64,000 bases of DNA from an uncultured Clostridia bacterium (GTDB lineage: Bacteria; Bacillota; Clostridia; Oscillospirales; Acutalibacteraceae), in contig CANRNQ010000001.1 in NCBI GenBank assembly GCA_947632045.1, positions 100,458 to 164,457 on the forward strand, in the 5' to 3' direction. The position numbers and the translations under genes were made by a program. The notes under the pieces are model-generated. The model searched no databases. It had not been told where the DNA came from and saw nothing but the letters and a program-made list of their open reading frames with translations. Below, piece by piece: positions 42,683 through 51,560 of this stretch (its first letter is position 1; every line of letters starts with the position of its first letter).

Positions 42683-44197
42683 ATGGTTCTTTATCATGTG
42701 TCGACCACATACCAGCTCCTATATAGCATAGCGCATAAGCTAACGTATCACGCAAACGAGGAATCGGAACTGCTGATGATAGAATATATCAGGCCGCAAA
42801 ACGAAAGGGAGGCTTTTCGCCAAAAGCTGCTCGAGCGCGGCTTTTTCACAAGGGTGCGCTATGTGCCCGAACGACAATTTAAGCTGCAAAAGGGCATAGC
42901 CCTCGATGAGAACAGCACGGAAAAGGAGATAAATACGGTCATAGACAACTCCTGCCGCGCGCTGATAGGCTGGTTTGACGAGGATATAAAAAAATACGAC
43001 AAAATATACGTCGCCTCCGATCAGCACGCCTTCGGCGTTTATCTTGTAAAAAACAGGATACCGTATATATATATGGAGGACGCGAGCGGAATGCTCTCGG
43101 AGCACGAGAGATATATTTTCATAACAAAAAGAAACAACCTGACCGACCACATAATCAGCCGATACCTTGGCGGAGCGGGAGAAAATGAAATGATAACCGC
43201 AAAGCTGTGCGACCTCGACAATCAGCTCGAGGGCTTCTCCGACCCGCTGGCGGTTGATTTTTCAATATATAAGGCGCTGAAAAATATGATACCCGACAAG
43301 GTACCGTCAATACTCGGCTTTTTCGGCGATATGAACGAGGCGATAAGCAGCGACAAAAAAATCTGCCTCTTTCTCACGCAGGATCTCAACACGCTGAAAA
43401 TAAAGGACATAGACCTACAGGAAATGACGATGACAATGGTCGCGGACTATATGTGCCCCGAGCACCAGCTCGTCATAAAGCCCCACCCAAAGGACCGCTG
43501 GCAAAACTACTCCCGAATTTTCCCCGACGCAAGGCTGCTGTCGCGCGGAGTGCCGTCAGAGCTTCTTCCCTTTGCGATAGACGGCGATATCGACACGGCG
43601 CTGACGGTCAGCTCCACGTCGATAAGAGGCATGGTAAACTCGGTAAAGCACGCCTATTACTTCACCACCGAAGCCGAAACCGAGCCGGAAAACCTCAATC
43701 CGATGTACGCGGCGGCGGAGCTTTTGCTTGAGCTCGGGATAAAGGACGGGACGTCAATTCAAAATATTAATGAAGAGCAGATGAAAAACTTCCTCGAAAG
43801 CCGCGATATTTCCCTTGGCGGCGGAACCGCCGTAATAGACGGAGGTGTAGAGCGTGTCGAGAATATAGACTCAAACGGCGAAAAAATCACGCTGGTGCTC
43901 AATCTCGGAAACGTGCTCAGCTTTTCCCCCGACTGGGATTTTGAAAAAATGTATCTGATAAAAGCAAAATACTCCCCTCGGGAAAACAGCCTGATGCCGG
44001 AGAGGGAATATCTGATTTACGCAAAATGCGGAGATGACAAAATCTGCGAGCGGCTTAAAAATCTTGACATTCAAAGAAAGCTCAAATATTCAAGGGCGAC
44101 GGTAAATATAACGGCGAAGAGATTCGACGGGGAGATAATAAAAAAGCTCGCCGCAATACAGCAAAGAGATATGGAGTGGGAGGATAAAAATGAGTAA
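42683..44197 (+). CDS. Polysialyltransferase-like glycosyltransferase (GT52/PST-like)
   Basis: 504 residues. The N-terminus VLYHVSTTYQLLYSIAHKL is the strand and helix that open the alpha-2,8-polysialyltransferase/LOS-sialyltransferase fold. YDKIYVASDQHAFGVYLV and YIYMEDASGML follow, then LVIKPHPKDRW, the HP-containing nucleotide-binding motif, and LTVSSTSIRGMVNS, the conserved SS motif. Family members use CMP-activated acidic sugars, which agrees with the cytidylyltransferase gene that overlaps its 3' end. The C-terminal 130 residues are extra and unassigned. Acceptor and donor are inferred. It is the first gene of the operon 42683-50993. Confidence 0.8.
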   Translation: MVLYHVSTTYQLLYSIAHKLTYHANEESELLMIEYIRPQNEREAFRQKLLERGFFTRVRYVPERQFKLQKGIALDENSTEKEINTVIDNSCRALIGWFDEDIKKYDKIYVASDQHAFGVYLVKNRIPYIYMEDASGMLSEHERYIFITKRNNLTDHIISRYLGGAGENEMITAKLCDLDNQLEGFSDPLAVDFSIYKALKNMIPDKVPSILGFFGDMNEAISSDKKICLFLTQDLNTLKIKDIDLQEMTMTMVADYMCPEHQLVIKPHPKDRWQNYSRIFPDARLLSRGVPSELLPFAIDGDIDTALTVSSTSIRGMVNSVKHAYYFTTEAETEPENLNPMYAAAELLLELGIKDGTSIQNINEEQMKNFLESRDISLGGGTAVIDGGVERVENIDSNGEKITLVLNLGNVLSFSPDWDFEKMYLIKAKYSPRENSLMPEREYLIYAKCGDDKICERLKNLDIQRKLKYSRATVNITAKRFDGEIIKKLAAIQQRDMEWEDKNE

Positions 44198-44864
44198 AAA
44201 AACAGTTGCGTTCGTACCGCTAAAGCTTAATAACCAAAGACTGCCGGGGAAAAACACAAAGCCGTTTAAAAACGGCAAGCCTCTGCTGTGCTATATCCTG
44301 TCCACGCTCGCCGAGGTCGAGGGCGCGGACGAAAAATATGTTTATTGCAGCGACGAGGCAGTAAAGCAGTATCTTCCGGAGAGCATAAAATTTTTAAAGC
44401 GCAGTGAAGCGCTCGACCAAAGCTCAACGCCGATAATAGACGTGCTGACCTCATTTGCGCGCGACGTTGACGCAGACGTTTATGTCCTGACCCACGCGAC
44501 CGCGCCGTTTATAAAAAAGGAAACGATAGAAACGGCGATAGACAAGGTGAAAAGCGGTGAATACGACAGCGCCTTCACCGTAAAAAAGGTTCAGGAATTT
44601 CTGTGGATAAACGGGGAGCCTAACTACGACACGATGAAGATACCGCGCACTCAGGACATAGAGAACACCTACGCCGAAACGACGGGGCTTTACGTTTACA
44701 CAAAAGAGCTGATACAGAGCGGTAGGCGCACCGGCGATAGGCCATTCAGACTTGAGGCGGACTTTGTCGAAGCCACCGACATAAATCAACCGATAGACTT
44801 TGACCTTGCGCAGGTCATATTCGACAAATATATCAACACAAATACCGAAAGTGAAAAAGTATGA
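44190..44864 (+). CDS. CMP-acylneuraminate-type cytidylyltransferase
   Basis: 224 residues. AFVPLKLNNQRLPGKNTKPF is a variant of the CMP-NeuAc/CMP-KDO synthetase start loop, in which the conserved arginine and lysine bind CTP. VLTHATAPFIKKETI corresponds to the substrate loop, and DINQPIDFDLAQVI to the metal-binding aspartate motif. It should activate an ulosonic acid with CTP. The start codon lies within the preceding gene, and the end overlaps the next start (ATGA), so translation is coupled. Which ulosonic acid is used is not evident: no neuB, neuC, pseI or kdsA is present here. Confidence 0.85.
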   Translation: MSKKTVAFVPLKLNNQRLPGKNTKPFKNGKPLLCYILSTLAEVEGADEKYVYCSDEAVKQYLPESIKFLKRSEALDQSSTPIIDVLTSFARDVDADVYVLTHATAPFIKKETIETAIDKVKSGEYDSAFTVKKVQEFLWINGEPNYDTMKIPRTQDIENTYAETTGLYVYTKELIQSGRRTGDRPFRLEADFVEATDINQPIDFDLAQVIFDKYINTNTESEKV

Positions 44865-46465
44865 TAAGAATAAAGATACTTGACTGCACGCTGCGCGACG
44901 GCGGCTACATCAACAACTGGAAATTCGGCAAAAAGGCTATCGGGAACATTCTGTTCAATATAGCGAAGTCAAACACCGATATAATAGAGTGCGGCTTTTT
45001 GTCTGACAAGCCGTATGATGCGGAACGCTCGATTTTCAACTCCGTCGAGCAGCTGAACTCCTTTATAACAAAGGACCCCGACTCCGACACAATGTACGTC
45101 GCGATGATAGCGATAGGCGAAAAGGAGCTCGACCCCTCATATCTTGCCGACGCGGAGCAAGGCCCCCTTGACGGCATACGCCTTACCTTCCACCCCGACT
45201 GCATAGACAAGGCGTTTAAATGGGCCGAAGTCATAATGAGCAAGGGCTATAAGCTCTTCATGCAGCCGGTCGGAACGACAAACTACACGGATAAGCAGTT
45301 CCTCGATTTGCTCGAGCGGGTCAATGAGCTGAAGCCCTACGCGTTTTATATCGTCGACACCCTCGGGGTTATGTATAAGAAGGATCTGCTCAGACAGGTC
45401 ATTTTGGTTGACAACAATCTCGCTCCCGAGATAAAGCTCGGCTACCACTCGCACAACAACCTCCAGCTCGCGTTTTCAAACGCACAGGCTCTCGCCGAGT
45501 ACAAAACGGATCGCGACGTTATAATAGATTGCAGCGTAAACGGCATAGGCCGTGGAGCCGGCAACCTCTGCTCCGAGCTGTTTATGGACTACCTTAACAA
45601 AAATCATTCGGCGCATTACGACGTTTTACCGGTGCTCGAGATAGTCGAGCAATATCTTGCGCCCATATATATAGACACGCCTTGGGGATACAGCTCGGCG
45701 TATTTTCTTTCAGCCGCAAACAACTGCCACCCGAACTATTCGTCCTATCTTATGGCGAAGCACACGCTTTCCATGCCGGCGATAGGCAATATACTCGAGC
45801 AGCTGCCGCGCGAAAGCAGGCGCTTTTTCGATAAAGGCCTGATCGAGGGGATATATCAGAGCTATCAGGCGAACGCCGTTGACGATATGAAAACCGTGGG
45901 CGCGCTGAGAAAGGAATGGGACGGAAAAAATATACTCGTGCTCGCCCCGGGAAGAAGCATCACCGAGAAAAAAGAGCTTATTCTCGATTATGTAAAGCAA
46001 AATTCGCCTTATATCATTTCTGTCAATTTCATACCCGATTATATAAAGTCAGACCTCGTCTTTGTCGGAAACGGGCGGCGCTGCCGCGAGCTTGCGGACG
46101 AGCTTGATGTGAAAAAAACGGTGTTTACGTCAAATATAAAAAATCTGCCCGAGGGCGCGACGGTGGTGAATTATTCGGAGCTTATAAACGCCTCCTACGA
46201 CGCATCCGACAGCTCCGGCATTATGATACTCAAGCTGCTCATAAAGGCCTCGGTTCAGAGCGTGGCTCTCGCCGGCTACGACGGCTTTTCGGCAAGCTCC
46301 AGAGGCAATTATTTCGACATTCGTTTAAGCGGGATATACGACCCGCAATCGCTTTGCGAAAAAAATCTTGCCGCCAGACAGCAGCTTGATATGCTCTCCG
46401 AAAAGCTGAAAATTAAATTTATAACGCCGTCGGCTTATGAGAGCGGCGACTGCGGCGAGCAGTAA
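44861..46465 (+). CDS. DRE-TIM aldolase fused to an unknown C-terminal domain
   Basis: 534 residues. Residues about 1-290 form an HMGL-like/DRE-TIM barrel: ILDCTLRDGGYINNW gives the catalytic R-D pair, and LGYHSHNNLQLAFSNA the metal-binding HxH. Relatives include 4-hydroxy-2-oxovalerate aldolase and homocitrate synthase, which make or break bonds to pyruvate or acetyl-CoA. Residues about 350-534 form a second, alpha/beta domain starting NILVLAPGRSITEKKELI, with FVGNGRRCRELAD and ALAGYDGF, recalling DUF115/MptE-like proteins. Between the cytidylyltransferase and acyltransferase genes, it may build the alpha-keto acid sugar that is then activated with CTP. That role is inference. Confidence 0.8.
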   Translation: MIRIKILDCTLRDGGYINNWKFGKKAIGNILFNIAKSNTDIIECGFLSDKPYDAERSIFNSVEQLNSFITKDPDSDTMYVAMIAIGEKELDPSYLADAEQGPLDGIRLTFHPDCIDKAFKWAEVIMSKGYKLFMQPVGTTNYTDKQFLDLLERVNELKPYAFYIVDTLGVMYKKDLLRQVILVDNNLAPEIKLGYHSHNNLQLAFSNAQALAEYKTDRDVIIDCSVNGIGRGAGNLCSELFMDYLNKNHSAHYDVLPVLEIVEQYLAPIYIDTPWGYSSAYFLSAANNCHPNYSSYLMAKHTLSMPAIGNILEQLPRESRRFFDKGLIEGIYQSYQANAVDDMKTVGALRKEWDGKNILVLAPGRSITEKKELILDYVKQNSPYIISVNFIPDYIKSDLVFVGNGRRCRELADELDVKKTVFTSNIKNLPEGATVVNYSELINASYDASDSSGIMILKLLIKASVQSVALAGYDGFSASSRGNYFDIRLSGIYDPQSLCEKNLAARQQLDMLSEKLKIKFITPSAYESGDCGEQ

Positions 46466-46489
46466 TTTTACCACTGGAGGTTTTACTAA

Positions 46490-47653
46490 TTGAAAACTAT
46501 TTTCTCAAAAACAGATACTCTTGCGATAAAAGGAATAGCGATCCTGCTGCTGCTTAATCACCACAACTTCCTGTCTGCGGATCGCTTCGATAACTACAAT
46601 GTAAGCTTTTTTCCATTCTCGGAGCAAAGCGTGGTTTCCTTTTCGGTCGCCGGAAAAATCTGCGTAAGCATATTCGCGTTTTTGAGCGCCTACGGTCTTA
46701 CGCTGTCGCTGAAAAAATACGGCGGCGAAACAACTCTGCGCGCCGGACAATATAGGGATTATCTTGCCCCAAGGCTGATAAAGCTCATGTGGGGCTTTTG
46801 GTTCGCGTTTGTTTTTTGCGCCGTTGCCTGCGCGTTTATCTCGCCGCAGCATTTCTCGGTGTATTCGACCAGCGCAGGAAAATACGGGATTATGCGGGGG
46901 TTTACTAACGCCGTTATCGACTTTTTCGGCCTTGCATTCCTTTTTGACAGTCCGACCCTGAACGGCACATGGTGGTATATGACCTTGGCAATTTTTATTG
47001 TTATCATCGTTCCGCTTATGGCCGCGTGCTGTAAAAAGTTCGGAACACTTGCTGCCGTGCTTATCACATTGTTTGTTCCGAGGCTCATAGTCCTCGGCAC
47101 CGATTTTAGTGTAGGCGGCCAAAGCAATGTGCTTAGATATATGTTCGTAGTTTTGCTCGGCGTATTATTTGCACAAAACGATATTCTTGCCCTCCTAAAG
47201 GAGTTCTCAGTGACAAAAAACAGAGTTCTGAATAAAGTCATTAAATTCGTCGTCGCAACCGCTATTCTCGCTCTTTTTTATGTGTTGCGGGGCGCGTGCG
47301 ACCCAATCTCGGGATATACCTATGAGCTGCGCGACGGCATAATTCCCGTTTTTGTTCTCTATTATTGTTATGAGTTCATAATAGATATTCCCGTAATAAG
47401 GCAGGTGCTTTTATTCATTGGCAAATATTCAATGGACATATTCCTGACGCATTCGTTCATCAGGAATTACCTGTTTGCGGATTTCACATATTCGTTTAAA
47501 AACTGGCTGCTCATAGATCTCGTTCTTCTTCTCGATTCACTTGCGGTGGCTATAGCTATGCACTTTATAAAGAAATTCACGCGCTACGACAGACTTTTGA
47601 GCGTCGTGCTGAAAAAGGTAAGCAATAAAATTTCAAAAGGAGCGGTACAATAA
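46490..47653 (+). CDS. Acyltransferase-3 family membrane protein
   Basis: 387 residues, about ten membrane helices. TLAIKGIAILLLLNHHNFL is the catalytic start of the family, followed by VAGKICVSIFAFLSAYGLTL and the arginine-bearing LAPRLIKLMWGFWF. Such enzymes O-acylate polysaccharides, teichoic acids or peptidoglycan across the membrane. The start is a TTG behind GGAGG. The stop overlaps the start of the TagF-like gene (TAATG). It probably decorates the polymer made by this operon. Confidence 0.88.
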   Translation: MKTIFSKTDTLAIKGIAILLLLNHHNFLSADRFDNYNVSFFPFSEQSVVSFSVAGKICVSIFAFLSAYGLTLSLKKYGGETTLRAGQYRDYLAPRLIKLMWGFWFAFVFCAVACAFISPQHFSVYSTSAGKYGIMRGFTNAVIDFFGLAFLFDSPTLNGTWWYMTLAIFIVIIVPLMAACCKKFGTLAAVLITLFVPRLIVLGTDFSVGGQSNVLRYMFVVLLGVLFAQNDILALLKEFSVTKNRVLNKVIKFVVATAILALFYVLRGACDPISGYTYELRDGIIPVFVLYYCYEFIIDIPVIRQVLLFIGKYSMDIFLTHSFIRNYLFADFTYSFKNWLLIDLVLLLDSLAVAIAMHFIKKFTRYDRLLSVVLKKVSNKISKGAVQ

Positions 47654-50340
47654 TGCGAAAAAATAACGGCTTCTTGTTTTCATTCGTCATTTACGCGTCC
47701 AACGACGATTATAAAAAAACCGTCGAGAGCATAATCTCTCAAAGCGCCGGCTTTGAGAAAAACGTTCAGCTTATTATATCCTTTTCAAAGGACGTCGGCG
47801 ACAAAAAATACATAGAGGCTCTGCAAAGCCGCTTTCAAGACAATATCACAGTCCTCGGCGAGTGCGATAATATAATGGAGGCATACAGGCGCTCTAAGCC
47901 GCTTGTTTCGGCGGAATATGTAAACTACGCCGAATGTGGCAGCGTTTACGGCGAAAATACGCTCACAGAAGTAAAGGCTTCGTTTGAGCAAAACGGAAGC
48001 GCCGTCAACGTTGTGCTGGCAAACAGTGATTCGGAGGCGGCAAACGGCAACACCTTGCTTCTTTCGGAAAGTCTTCCCGCCGACGCGGACGCGGTCGACC
48101 TCATGGACAGCTTCCAGATTCCCCTGATTTTCTTCAACTACTGCTTTATAAAAGGTGAAATTACCCTCAACTTCTCGTTTGACATTTCGATAGAGGAGCT
48201 GTTTATCTGCCGCGTTATGATCGAGATGTTTGAGTGCGCTCCGGCGTTTGCGATAACCAAGCAGCCGCTTGTTATCCCCTACCCGTCAAAAAATTTCTGT
48301 ATGCGCCTGTTCGCCGAATACAGAGAAAACAACAGCCTTTTTAAGGTGTATAAGGAAAGCTTTATGGAAAAGCTGCTCGACAGATATTCGGGCGAGCTCA
48401 TGCCTATCTATGTTCAGTACAATATGCTCATGTTTTCGGAGTGGTGCGCCGTCGAGCCGTTTGCAAAGGAGGTCGCGGAAAGAGCTTATTCAAGCGAGGA
48501 ATTTCTCGCGCTTTTGACGCGCTTTATTAAAGAGGTAGACGACAGAGTTATAAGGACGGACAAGCGCCTCCAGTTTGCGCACAAGCTGTTTTTCTTCAGG
48601 TTGAAATACGGCGACGCCGCAAATATAATCCTTATGCCGAGCGACAAGAGGCTGTATTTCGGCAACACACGGCTTTCTCTCCTTTCAAACAACACTACGA
48701 GGATAGAATTTGTCGAGCTTCACAGGGACAAGGTGAAATTTCACATCAGGGCGAAATTTTTCGGCTGCGGCAAGGAAGGCTTTGGTATGTACGCCCTTGC
48801 AGACGGCCGTGAAAAATTTGAATGTAAAAATATTGGCAGAGATTTTGATACCATATGCTGGGGCGAGCCGGTGTATGAGGGAATGACCTTTGAGCTTGAG
48901 ATAGACCTTCAAAATATGAAGCGCCGCCGCAAAATAGAGCTTTACTGCGTTCAAAACGGATATGTGGCAAAGCGTAACAACATCAGCTTTGAAAAATTTT
49001 CCCCGCTTTCGTCGCTGGTGCCGCACTGCTACTATTACAAAAACGGGCGGATCTTGAGCTACGACCGCGAAACAAGCGTTATAACCGTTGAAAAGGCAAA
49101 TGGCTTTAAGGCCTTCGGCAGGGAGCTGAGATACCTCGCTTCGCTGCTGCTCACACCCAACGACTACGCAAAGCACGCGTTTTTAGCCCGCATATATTAC
49201 CGCTTCCTCAAGCTCGTCCACAGGAAGCCCATATGGCTCATATCCGACAGAACGGATAGAGGCGACGACAACGGCGAGGCCTTTATCAAGTACTTAAATT
49301 CCATAAACGAGAAAAAGGCGGACTATTATTTCGTAATAGACAAAAACTGCGACGAGGGCAGGAGAATTTCAAAATTTGCGAAAACCATATCTCCAAACTC
49401 GAAAAAGCACAAGTTCTATCATCTCCTTGCGGAATATATAATTTCGTCGCAGGGCAACGTCCCCGTTGTGAATCCGTTTCAGGGCGGCAATATATTTTAC
49501 AGGGATATACTGTGCAATATGAAATTCGTATTTTTACAGCACGGCGTTACAAAGGACAATCAGTCGGCATGGCTTACGCTTTACAACCGCAATATGTACG
49601 GCTTTGTCGTAACGACTCATCAGGAGTACAAATCCTGCTTCGACTATGACTATTTCTATTCCGAGGACAGAATATGGCTTACCGGTATGCCGAGGCTCGA
49701 TTTGCTCTATCACGATGAAAAGAAGTATATAACCTTTATGCCGACGTGGAGAAAGTATCTTATGAAGCCGAACGCCGACCCCGTCACCGGAATGTGGATA
49801 CTCAGGGACGACCTTGGCGAGAACGAGTTTTGCAGCTTTTACAACTCTCTTTTTAACGACGAGAGGCTGCTCTCCGCCGCTAAGGAATACGGCTATACTC
49901 TGTGCTTTAAGCCGCACCCGATAATAGAGCCGTATATTGACAAAATGTTCGACTTAAACGACAATATCCGGCTTCTTAAAAGCGACACGGCGTACAGAGA
50001 GGTGTTCGCTCAGTCCGACCTGATGCTGACCGACTTCTCCTCGGCTGTGTTTGACTTTGCGTATCTGAGAAAACCGATAATATATATGCATTTCGATCTT
50101 GCGACCTTCCGCGCCGGAGGACACTCCTACACCGAGGGCTACTTCGACTACGAGCGCGACGGCTTCGGCGAGGTGACCTATAACCTCGATGAAACGGTGG
50201 AATGTATAATAGACTATATGAAAAACGACTGCAAGCCCAAGGAAAGGTATCTTGAGAGGATAAACAAGACCTTTGCCTTTAACGACAAGGATTGCTGCAA
50301 GAGAATATATGAGCGTCTGACAGACAGGAACGGCGAATGA
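47653..50340 (+). CDS. GT2-like and CDP-glycerol glycerophosphotransferase fusion (TagF-like)
   Basis: 895 residues. The N-terminus (about 1-110) begins FSFVIYASNDDYKKTVESI and looks like a GT-A fold that has lost the usual D-D-G-S line, so it may be degenerate. The middle (about 330-470) is beta-rich. The C-terminal 390 residues are a TagF/TagB-type domain: WLISDRTDRGDDNGEAF, FVFLQHGVTKDN, the catalytic LCFKPHPIIEPYID, and SDLMLTDFSSAVFDFAYLRKP. Such enzymes polymerise glycerol-phosphate from CDP-glycerol, as in teichoic acids and capsules. Its presence suggests a glycerol-phosphate-containing polymer. The ATGA overlap couples it to the next gene. Confidence 0.88.
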   Translation: MRKNNGFLFSFVIYASNDDYKKTVESIISQSAGFEKNVQLIISFSKDVGDKKYIEALQSRFQDNITVLGECDNIMEAYRRSKPLVSAEYVNYAECGSVYGENTLTEVKASFEQNGSAVNVVLANSDSEAANGNTLLLSESLPADADAVDLMDSFQIPLIFFNYCFIKGEITLNFSFDISIEELFICRVMIEMFECAPAFAITKQPLVIPYPSKNFCMRLFAEYRENNSLFKVYKESFMEKLLDRYSGELMPIYVQYNMLMFSEWCAVEPFAKEVAERAYSSEEFLALLTRFIKEVDDRVIRTDKRLQFAHKLFFFRLKYGDAANIILMPSDKRLYFGNTRLSLLSNNTTRIEFVELHRDKVKFHIRAKFFGCGKEGFGMYALADGREKFECKNIGRDFDTICWGEPVYEGMTFELEIDLQNMKRRRKIELYCVQNGYVAKRNNISFEKFSPLSSLVPHCYYYKNGRILSYDRETSVITVEKANGFKAFGRELRYLASLLLTPNDYAKHAFLARIYYRFLKLVHRKPIWLISDRTDRGDDNGEAFIKYLNSINEKKADYYFVIDKNCDEGRRISKFAKTISPNSKKHKFYHLLAEYIISSQGNVPVVNPFQGGNIFYRDILCNMKFVFLQHGVTKDNQSAWLTLYNRNMYGFVVTTHQEYKSCFDYDYFYSEDRIWLTGMPRLDLLYHDEKKYITFMPTWRKYLMKPNADPVTGMWILRDDLGENEFCSFYNSLFNDERLLSAAKEYGYTLCFKPHPIIEPYIDKMFDLNDNIRLLKSDTAYREVFAQSDLMLTDFSSAVFDFAYLRKPIIYMHFDLATFRAGGHSYTEGYFDYERDGFGEVTYNLDETVECIIDYMKNDCKPKERYLERINKTFAFNDKDCCKRIYERLTDRNGE

Positions 50341-50993
50341 TTATGAAAAGGCTTGTGATTTTTGACCTTGACGGCACTCTGCTCGATACCTCAGAGGGAA
50401 TAATACACTCCTACACCGAAACGGGCAGGGCTTTGTCGCTTGTACCCAAAAATGTTGAAAATAAAAAATGTGTGATAGGCGGCCCGCTGAATGTCGGATT
50501 TGACACTCTCTACGAGGTCGGCAGCGGCGAGCTGATGGATAGGGCAGTGGAGCATTACAGAGAGGTTTACAGCGCCGAGGGGATAAATATGTTCTCGCCC
50601 TACGACGGGGTGCGCGAGCTTTTGGCCGCTCTGCGCGAAAACGGGATCTCGACCGCGGTCGCCACGCTCAAGTACGAGCCGTTTGCGAAGCGAATGCTCG
50701 GGAACGCCGGAATTGCGGGATATTTTGATATTATATGCGGCTTTGACAGAACCGAAAAATGCACAAAGTCATATATCCTGAATCATGTTATCGAGGCTAT
50801 GGGCTTTGACAGGTCCGACTGTGTGCTTGTCGGAGATTCGCAATATGATTCAAACGGAGCCTCTCTTGCCGGCATTGATTTTATCGGCGTTACCTATGGC
50901 TTCGGCATAACGAAGGTTAAGGCTTTTGAGTTTGACAATATTTTTATTGCCGACTCTCCTGAGCAGGTTAAGAATTTTTTGCTTTCGCGATGA
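50337..50993 (+). CDS. HAD hydrolase, phosphoglycolate phosphatase-like
   Basis: 218 residues. Motif I is VIFDLDGTLLDTSEGI. The helical cap (about 18-85) places it in subfamily IA. Motif II is TAVATLKYEPF, motif III the lysine in TEKCTKSYIL, and motif IV VLVGDSQYDSNGA. It overlaps the TagF-like gene by four bases. In this operon it could dephosphorylate a sugar or ulosonate phosphate, as the HAD enzyme NANP does for sialic acid in animals; this is inference. A terminator follows. Confidence 0.88.
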   Translation: MIMKRLVIFDLDGTLLDTSEGIIHSYTETGRALSLVPKNVENKKCVIGGPLNVGFDTLYEVGSGELMDRAVEHYREVYSAEGINMFSPYDGVRELLAALRENGISTAVATLKYEPFAKRMLGNAGIAGYFDIICGFDRTEKCTKSYILNHVIEAMGFDRSDCVLVGDSQYDSNGASLAGIDFIGVTYGFGITKVKAFEFDNIFIADSPEQVKNFLLSR

Positions 50994-51020
50994 TTAAATA
51001 ATTGAATATGAGCAGAGCTT

Positions 51021-51054
51021 GCCCCGCGCGTTTTTATTAGGCGCGGGGCTTTTT
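51021..51054 (+). terminator. Terminator of the surface-polymer operon
   Basis: GCCCCGCGC pairs with GCGCGGGGC across an 11-base A/T loop and ends in TTTTT, 28 bases after the HAD stop codon. Confidence 0.9.
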
Positions 51055-51095
51055 GCGCGGAATTTTTGCGCGTGAGCAGCTCCGACGCGTTTTTA

Positions 51096-51325
51096 GCTGC
51101 CGCGCTTCTCGTTTTATCGCTGTGCTTGAGGCGGGTTTGCTTCGGGCGGCGACCGCGCATTTCCGCCTGCGGCGGAAATGCGCCGGAAAAGCGCGGCGGC
51201 AGAGATTGATGACAGGGGCAGGGGCTTGCTCCGCCGCGCTTTTCAGGTGCGGCGGAGCCGCACCTGTCGCCGCCCGAAACCCATCTCCCCACTCAAAATT
51301 TCAGACGGCAAAGCGGCGCGGCAGC
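51096..51325. repeat. Cloverleaf intergenic element, copy 7
   Basis: Outer stem 51141-51153 with 51266-51278. Arm A 51155-51167/51171-51183 (loop TGC). Central stem AAAAGCGCGGCGG 51187-51199 with CCGCCGCGCTTTT 51231-51243, where an A-T pair of other copies is G-C. Arm B 51245-51253/51257-51265 (loop GGA). Distal stem GCTGCCGCGC 51096-51105 with 51316-51325. It lies past the operon terminator, before the EF-G-like gene. Confidence 0.88.
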
Positions 51326-51447
51326 CCTGAGCGGCTGCAACAGCACGATTAAAGCCGAAAGCGCTCACTATTTGTGCAAAATACACAATATTCAGACCTT
51401 ACAATTGGTTAAATAGGTGAAAATATGGTGCGGTCGCAAAATCTTAT

Positions 51448-51476
51448 TGCTTGCTATGTGTAATTGTGCTATAATT
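51448..51476 (+). promoter_or_regulatory. Sigma-A promoter of the EF-G-like gene
   Basis: TTGCTT and a perfect TATAAT are separated by 17 bases, about 85 bases before the start codon at 51561. Confidence 0.7.
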
Positions 51477-51560
51477 ACAGTGCAATTAAAGAATTAATTG
51501 TAAAAAATGCCCTCTTCGACAAAACGAAAACCTAAAAGGCATTGAAAGGAGCTGCAAATA

